Assembly: GCA_964513285.1 (NCBI GenBank) | Contig: CAZEML010000150.1 | Location: forward strand, 1 to 10,828 | Length of the DNA: 10,828 nucleotides | Direction of reading: 5' to 3' | Source: UBA11606 sp964513285 | Lineage (GTDB): Bacteria > Actinomycetota > Acidimicrobiia > Acidimicrobiales > Aldehydirespiratoraceae | Shown here: positions 8,232-10,828 of the stretch, piece after piece | Layout of the letters: every line of letters starts with the position of its first letter | How positions within the stretch are numbered: position 1 is the stretch's first letter | Notes under the pieces: model-generated | Databases searched by the model: none | The model's input: the letters and a program-made list of their open reading frames with translations, nothing else | What the model was told of the DNA's origin: nothing | Made by a program: the position numbers and the translations under genes

Positions 8232-8278
8232 CCCGGCGCCGGCCGTACCGAACCCGCCTCCGGTCCGGTCGGCGCCGG
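8232..8278 (-). terminator. Possible terminator hairpin after the SMC-like membrane gene
   Basis: Directly downstream of the stop codon at 8283, CGGTCGGCGCCGG (8266-8278) can pair with CCGGCGCCGGCCG (8233-8245) around a 20-nt loop with one G-U type position. The stem is long and GC-rich but no U-tract follows. The first arm lies 5 bases beyond the stop, a fitting place for a terminator or for an mRNA 3'-end stabiliser. Confidence 0.35.
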
Positions 8279-8282
8279 TGGG

Positions 8283-9608
8283 TCAGGCGACGTTGACGGC
8301 CGCGTCGGTGACGTCGACCGTCGAATCCTCCGGGGCACCGCCCGGCTCGAGAATGGCGAGTTCGCCGGTGATCGCTTCGACCCGGGCCCACTCGGTGACC
8401 TGGGAGTCCTGGGTCAAGAACACGATCTGCTGATCGTCCGAGGAGTGGACGAGCAACTCGAGCAGGGAGGCCTTCATGTCGGAGTCGAGCCCCACGAGGG
8501 CGTCGTCGAGCACCAGCGGCAGGCTCTCGCCGGCCGGGCCGATGTCGCGGACCTTGGTGAGTCGCTGCATGAGCGCATGGGCGAGCGCCGCGATCTGGTC
8601 GTCGTCGGTGTCGACCATCGGGCCCGAGCCGAAGGTGGTCATGTTCTGCAGCTGGTCGGCGGTCGCCTCGATCTCGGCGCGGTGTTCGTTCGCCCAGTCG
8701 GGGACGATGTCGCCGGCGAGACGCATCCACGCCTGCATGGCGGCCTCGTACTCGTGGTCGGCCTCCATGAGACGCTTGCGGGCCTGCTCACTGTCGAGCA
8801 GCCCGTTGACCCGCTGGAGGTGGAAGCCGAGGTAGGACTCCGCGCCGGCCGCGGCCAGCGCCTCGTTCTCGGCCTTGCGAGCCCGTTCCATGCGCTGGTT
8901 CTGCACGAACGAGATCATCGTGACCACCGCGGCGAGGATGACCCACCCCATCGCCACCATCTGGCTCACGAACATCGCCGACGGCACCGCGGCCAGCGCG
9001 GCCAGTGCGCCGCCGATGAAGCTGATCTTGCGGAACTTCTCGGCGCGGGCCTGCGCGTCCTCGAACTTCTGATGCTGGTCCTCGATGCGGGCCACCACCG
9101 CGGCGTCCTCGGGAGCCGATCCGCTCTCCTCGGCGGCCTGGTCGAGCTCCGCCTGTGCCGTCGCCACCCGGGCCGAGGCACCCCACAGTTCCTCGGCGTC
9201 GGTCATGGCGAGCCGACGGATGATCTCGTCGTGATGGGTGCTCGTCGTCAAGTCGTTCGAGGTCACCCGGAGCGATCGCTTGGCCGACCGCATGTCGAGC
9301 CCGGCGACCGCCAGGAGGTCGACCCGGCCTTCGGCGTCGGCGAACCGGGCGCTGACGTCGGCCGACGCGTCGACATCGATGACGCGGGCCCGGGCCCCGA
9401 ACGGCCGGAAGATGGCGAACCGGTTGCCGTTGTCGGCCATGATCTCGGCGTGCACGCCGGCCCGGCTCGAACTCAACGAGCCGACCAGCTCGCTGATGAG
9501 ACCTTCACGCTCCAGGCGGCCAACGCCGGAGATCACGGTCAGGCGGGGGTGGAAATCCAACGAGAAGGTGTTCTCGTCGGCTTCGATGACCAGTCGCTCG
9601 AATCGCAT
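8283..9608 (-). CDS. SMC/YhaN-like ATPase-type membrane protein with degenerate Walker A
   Basis: A 441-residue protein I cannot assign to a named gene. The N-terminus looks like the start of an SMC/RecF/RecN/YhaN ATPase (MRFERLVIEA, FHPRLTVISGVGRLEREGLI, 1-38), but the place of the Walker A reads SGVGRLEREG and lacks the GKS/T. Residues 136-195 are a charged, Ala/Glu-rich probable coiled coil. Two hydrophobic helices follow (about 195-213 and 217-236) with a short turn, then a second coiled coil (238-325). The C-terminal part keeps a clear Walker B, LPLVLDDALVGLD (363-375), and a following QQIVFLTQDSQV (393-404) like the H-loop strand of SMC-type ATPases, although the usual His is absent. 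A weak signature-like segment is FGSGPMVDTDDDQIAAL (326-342). A TM hairpin between coiled coils recalls YhaN. The ATG at 9608 begins the domain; no Shine-Dalgarno sequence is evident. It is divergent from the tRNA genes. Function is unknown; a membrane-tethered nucleic-acid or chaperone-like ATPase relative, possibly inactive, is inferred. Confidence 0.75.
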   Translation of the reverse strand: MRFERLVIEADENTFSLDFHPRLTVISGVGRLEREGLISELVGSLSSSRAGVHAEIMADNGNRFAIFRPFGARARVIDVDASADVSARFADAEGRVDLLAVAGLDMRSAKRSLRVTSNDLTTSTHHDEIIRRLAMTDAEELWGASARVATAQAELDQAAEESGSAPEDAAVVARIEDQHQKFEDAQARAEKFRKISFIGGALAALAAVPSAMFVSQMVAMGWVILAAVVTMISFVQNQRMERARKAENEALAAAGAESYLGFHLQRVNGLLDSEQARKRLMEADHEYEAAMQAWMRLAGDIVPDWANEHRAEIEATADQLQNMTTFGSGPMVDTDDDQIAALAHALMQRLTKVRDIGPAGESLPLVLDDALVGLDSDMKASLLELLVHSSDDQQIVFLTQDSQVTEWARVEAITGELAILEPGGAPEDSTVDVTDAAVNVA

Positions 9609-9763
9609 AGATGGAGCTTCGGCGCAGTCCCGCTCGGACTTGAGCCATATGACCCACACGAATGATTCCATCAGACCAGCCGGAGAATCGGGTTGGGTTC
9701 CGGGTGCCGTCGTGGCATCATTTCTGACGCTCCACGCCCACCCTCGGGTGATGTGTGGCGCAG
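9609..9763. other. Intergenic region between the SMC-like gene and tRNA-Thr
   Basis: This 155-bp stretch should hold divergent promoters for the minus-strand SMC-like gene and the plus-strand tRNA unit. For the tRNAs, CTGACG (9724-9729) and GGTGAT (9747-9752) are spaced 17 bp and lie 11 bp before the tRNA, a weak sigma-70-type candidate. A short inverted repeat CACCC/GGGTG (9739-9750) overlaps the -10. On the minus strand GGAACCC begins at 9701 and GTCTGA follows about 20 nt later, a poor ECF-type candidate. No small open reading frame with a ribosome binding site was seen. Confidence 0.4.
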
Positions 9764-9836
9764 GCTCCCTTAGCTCAGTCGGCAGAGCGTCTCCATGGTA
9801 AGGAGAAGGTCGTCAGTTCAATTCTGACAGGGAGCT
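9764..9836 (+). tRNA. tRNA-Thr (anticodon GGT)
   Basis: A complete cloverleaf can be drawn. The acceptor GCTCCCT (9764-9770) pairs with AGGGAGC (9829-9835), with discriminator T at 9836. The D stem is GCTC/GAGC (9773-9776, 9785-9788). The anticodon stem TCTCC/GGAGA encloses the loop ATGGTAA, giving anticodon GGT at 9797-9799. The variable loop is AGGTC, and the T arm is GTCAG-TTCAATT-CTGAC (9812-9828). CCA is not encoded. All stems are fully paired, so it should be functional. GGT reads ACC and ACT codons. Confidence 0.95.
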
Positions 9837-9856
9837 CGTCGGTTCGACTCGTCGTC

Positions 9857-9881
9857 GGAACCTTGGCGACGTAGCTCAGTT
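9857..9881 (+). promoter_or_regulatory. Possible ECF-type promoter in the tRNA spacer
   Basis: GGAAC (9857-9861) followed after 17 nt by GTT (9879-9881) fits the -35/-10 pattern of many actinobacterial ECF sigma factors (GGAAC/T, about 17-19 nt, GTT). The -35 is in the spacer between the tRNAs, but the GTT is part of the conserved D loop of tRNA-Met and may be coincidence. It would start transcription inside the tRNA-Met gene and read into the sigma factor gene. Confidence 0.25.
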
Positions 9882-9938
9882 GGTGAGAGCGCTCGACTCA
9901 TAATCGAGAGGTCGACAGTTCGAATCTGTCCGTCGCTA
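9865..9938 (+). tRNA. tRNA-Met (anticodon CAT, elongator type)
   Basis: Acceptor GGCGACG (9865-9871) pairs with CGTCGCT (9931-9937) with a terminal G-U, common in elongator tRNA-Met; discriminator A at 9938. The D stem is GCTC/GAGC. The anticodon stem CTCGA/TCGAG encloses CTCATAA, with anticodon CAT at 9899-9901. The variable loop is AGGTC, and the T arm is GACAG-TTCGAAT-CTGTC (9914-9930). CCA is not encoded. Lack of three consecutive G-C pairs in the anticodon stem argues against an initiator tRNA. A lysidine-modified tRNA-Ile with CAT cannot be excluded by eye. It lies 28 bp after tRNA-Thr and 31 bp before the sigma factor. Confidence 0.93.
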
Positions 9939-9956
9939 CTGCACATCGTCACGACC

Positions 9957-9963
9957 GAGGAGG
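9957..9963 (+). promoter_or_regulatory. Strong ribosome binding site of the sigma factor gene
   Basis: GAGGAGG lies 6 nt before the ATG at 9970, only 18 nt after the 3' end of tRNA-Met. It fixes the start at 9970 rather than the later in-frame ATG that begins the conserved region 2. Confidence 0.8.
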
Positions 9964-9969
9964 CTCCGG

Positions 9970-10629
9970 ATGGCCGAGGAGGGTACTGCCCGACCCCGCC
10001 GACTCCGGATCGTCACGGACCTGACACGTAACCCATCGGGGTCGTCCGGGTCCAAACCCTCGGACCTGGACATGGCTGCCTTGGTCGAGCGAGCCGCCGA
10101 AGGCGAACGCGAGGCGTTCGACGAGTTGGTTCGACTCACCCATCGCGACGCGTTCGGTCTCGCCATTCGACTCACCGGGAACGAGGAAGACGCACGAGAC
10201 GTGGTGCAGGACGCCTACCTCAGGGCTTACCGAAGCATCGGCCGGTTCCGTGGCGACGCGCGCTTCAGCACGTGGCTCTACCGCATCGTCGCCAACACCG
10301 CGTCGACCCACCTGACCCGGCGCGGCCGGCATCGCCACGAAGAACTCGTCGACGACGCCGTCGTCGTCGACCAGCATCCCGACCGTGACCCGGTGATCTC
10401 CGCGGAGACCGCCGACCTGCGCGATCAGCTCGACGAAGCGATCCAGGATCTCCCGCCTCGGCTGCGTGCCGTCGTCGTGCTGCGCGACGTGTACGACCTC
10501 CCGCACGAAGCGATCGCCGAAGAACTCGGCATCTCGGTCAGTGCCGCCAAAGTCCGTCTCCACCGCGCCCGCCGCCGCCTCCGCGAGCAGGTGTTCCCAC
10601 TCCCAGGGGAGAATCTCAATGCCGTCTGA
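9970..10629 (+). CDS. ECF-family RNA polymerase sigma factor (sigma-70 group 4, RpoE/SigE-like)
   Basis: A 219-residue alternative sigma factor. After a 34-residue basic and Ser-rich leader, region 2 spans about 36-118: LVERAAEGEREAFDELVRL, then NEEDARDVVQDAYLRAYRSI (core-binding 2.1-2.2) and FSTWLYRIVANTASTHLTRR (regions 2.3-2.4, with the -10-melting W and Y). An acidic linker EELVDDAVVVDQHPDRDP follows. Region 4 spans about 150-208: LDEAIQDLPPRLRAVVVLRDVYDLPHEAIAEELGIS and the recognition helix VSAAKVRLHRARRRLRE. Region 3 is absent, as is typical for ECF factors. It directs RNA polymerase to stress-type promoters and is expected to be held inactive by the protein encoded just downstream. 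The strong GAGGAGG sets the start. The gene overlaps the anti-sigma gene by 11 bp. Its start lies 31 bp after tRNA-Met, leaving no room for its own promoter outside the tRNA genes. Confidence 0.93.
   Translation: MAEEGTARPRRLRIVTDLTRNPSGSSGSKPSDLDMAALVERAAEGEREAFDELVRLTHRDAFGLAIRLTGNEEDARDVVQDAYLRAYRSIGRFRGDARFSTWLYRIVANTASTHLTRRGRHRHEELVDDAVVVDQHPDRDPVISAETADLRDQLDEAIQDLPPRLRAVVVLRDVYDLPHEAIAEELGISVSAAKVRLHRARRRLREQVFPLPGENLNAV
10605..10610 (+). promoter_or_regulatory. Ribosome binding site of the anti-sigma factor gene
   Basis: AGGGGA lies 8 nt before the ATG at 10619, inside the last codons of the sigma factor gene. It supports translation of the overlapping anti-sigma gene as a separate but coupled event. 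Confidence 0.6.
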
Positions 10630-10828
10630 ATCCACCACCCTCGACCCGTGCCTCGAACACGCCGAGGAGCTCGCCGGCGCCGACGACTCGGCGCTGAGCG
10701 CCGCCGCGAGCGAGCACGTCCAGCAGTGTCTGCGGTGCCAGGTCGAGGTCGCCAACTACCGCCGCATGCGTCGGGCGATGCGCACCCTCGCACAGGAGCC
10801 GGCGCCCGAGGCGCCCGAACTCGAGCAT
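10619..10828 (+). CDS. Zinc-containing (ZAS-type) anti-sigma factor, N-terminal part
   Basis: The frame from the ATG at 10619 runs without a stop to the last base, so 70 residues are visible and the C-terminus is outside the window. H33-x3-C37-x2-C40 (EHVQQCLRC) is the HxxxCxxC signature of zinc-binding anti-sigma (ZAS) proteins, and Cys11 may be the fourth ligand. Flanking helices (CLEHAEELAG, and VANYRRMRRAMRTLA after the motif) fit the compact helical sigma-binding domain. Such proteins sequester the sigma factor encoded next to them, often releasing it on a redox or envelope signal. The gene overlaps the sigma gene by 11 bp and has its own AGGGGA ribosome binding site, which suggests translational coupling and near-equal production. 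Whether a transmembrane or periplasmic sensor domain follows cannot be seen. The Pro/Glu-rich end of the visible part (EPAPEAPELE) looks like a linker. Confidence 0.82.
   Translation, partial: MPSESTTLDPCLEHAEELAGADDSALSAAASEHVQQCLRCQVEVANYRRMRRAMRTLAQEPAPEAPELEH

Noticed and set aside
8445..9665. Long plus-strand open frame opposite the SMC-like gene
   Set aside because: It is His/Arg/Gly-rich without a recognisable domain or ribosome binding site, whereas the minus frame shows Walker B, coiled coils and a transmembrane hairpin.
9837..9864. Possible remnant of a third tRNA between tRNA-Thr and tRNA-Met
   Set aside because: GGTTCGACTC looks like a T arm, but the flanking bases do not form the T stem. 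A weak GGTTC/GAACC hairpin is all that can be drawn.
9764..9938. tRNA genes as an integration site for a mobile element
   Set aside because: No integrase, no direct repeat of a tRNA 3' end and no change in base composition are visible on either side.

Overview
High-GC, gene-dense bacterial DNA, most likely from an actinobacterium. I lean towards the class Acidimicrobiia, but that lineage call is inference: it rests on base composition, a mycofactocin-type glycosyltransferase, start codons that look leaderless, and an ECF sigma factor paired with a zinc-type anti-sigma factor. No insertion sequence, phage gene, CRISPR array or rRNA is visible. The window reads as ordinary chromosome, with eleven protein genes (two cut by the window edges) and two tRNA genes.

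Left part (1-5893). The C-terminal part of a molybdenum hydroxylase-like protein (xanthine dehydrogenase family) reads in from the left edge and converges on a minus-strand pair: a class I methyltransferase followed 22 bp later by an N-acyl-D-amino-acid deacylase-type amidohydrolase. Divergent from that pair is a good match to MftF, the glycosyltransferase that decorates the redox cofactor mycofactocin. Its stop codon overlaps the start of a serine beta-lactamase-fold hydrolase (ATGA), so the two are probably translated together. No other mycofactocin biosynthesis gene is visible here.

Middle part (5877-8282). A minus-strand MFS transporter converges with the hydrolase (17 bp overlap) and diverges from a small ABM-fold (quinol monooxygenase-like) protein. 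That gene in turn shares a CTAG stop with a convergent crotonase (enoyl-CoA hydratase/isomerase family) that lacks one of the two classical catalytic glutamates. A perfect 12-bp inverted repeat sits just in front of the crotonase start.

Right part (8283-10828). A minus-strand gene encodes an unusual SMC/YhaN-like membrane protein with a recognisable Walker B but no Walker A lysine. It is followed by tRNA-Thr(GGT), tRNA-Met(CAT), and, 31 bp after the second tRNA, an ECF sigma factor with a strong ribosome binding site. The sigma gene overlaps a ZAS-type anti-sigma factor that runs off the window. The closeness of tRNAs and sigma gene suggests either shared transcription with tRNA processing releasing the sigma mRNA, or a promoter located inside the tRNA region.

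The most rewarding places to look are the tRNA-sigma-anti-sigma unit, the apparently Walker A-less membrane protein, and the separate MftF locus with its coupled hydrolase and divergent methyltransferase. Nothing here proves a new system; these are leads.
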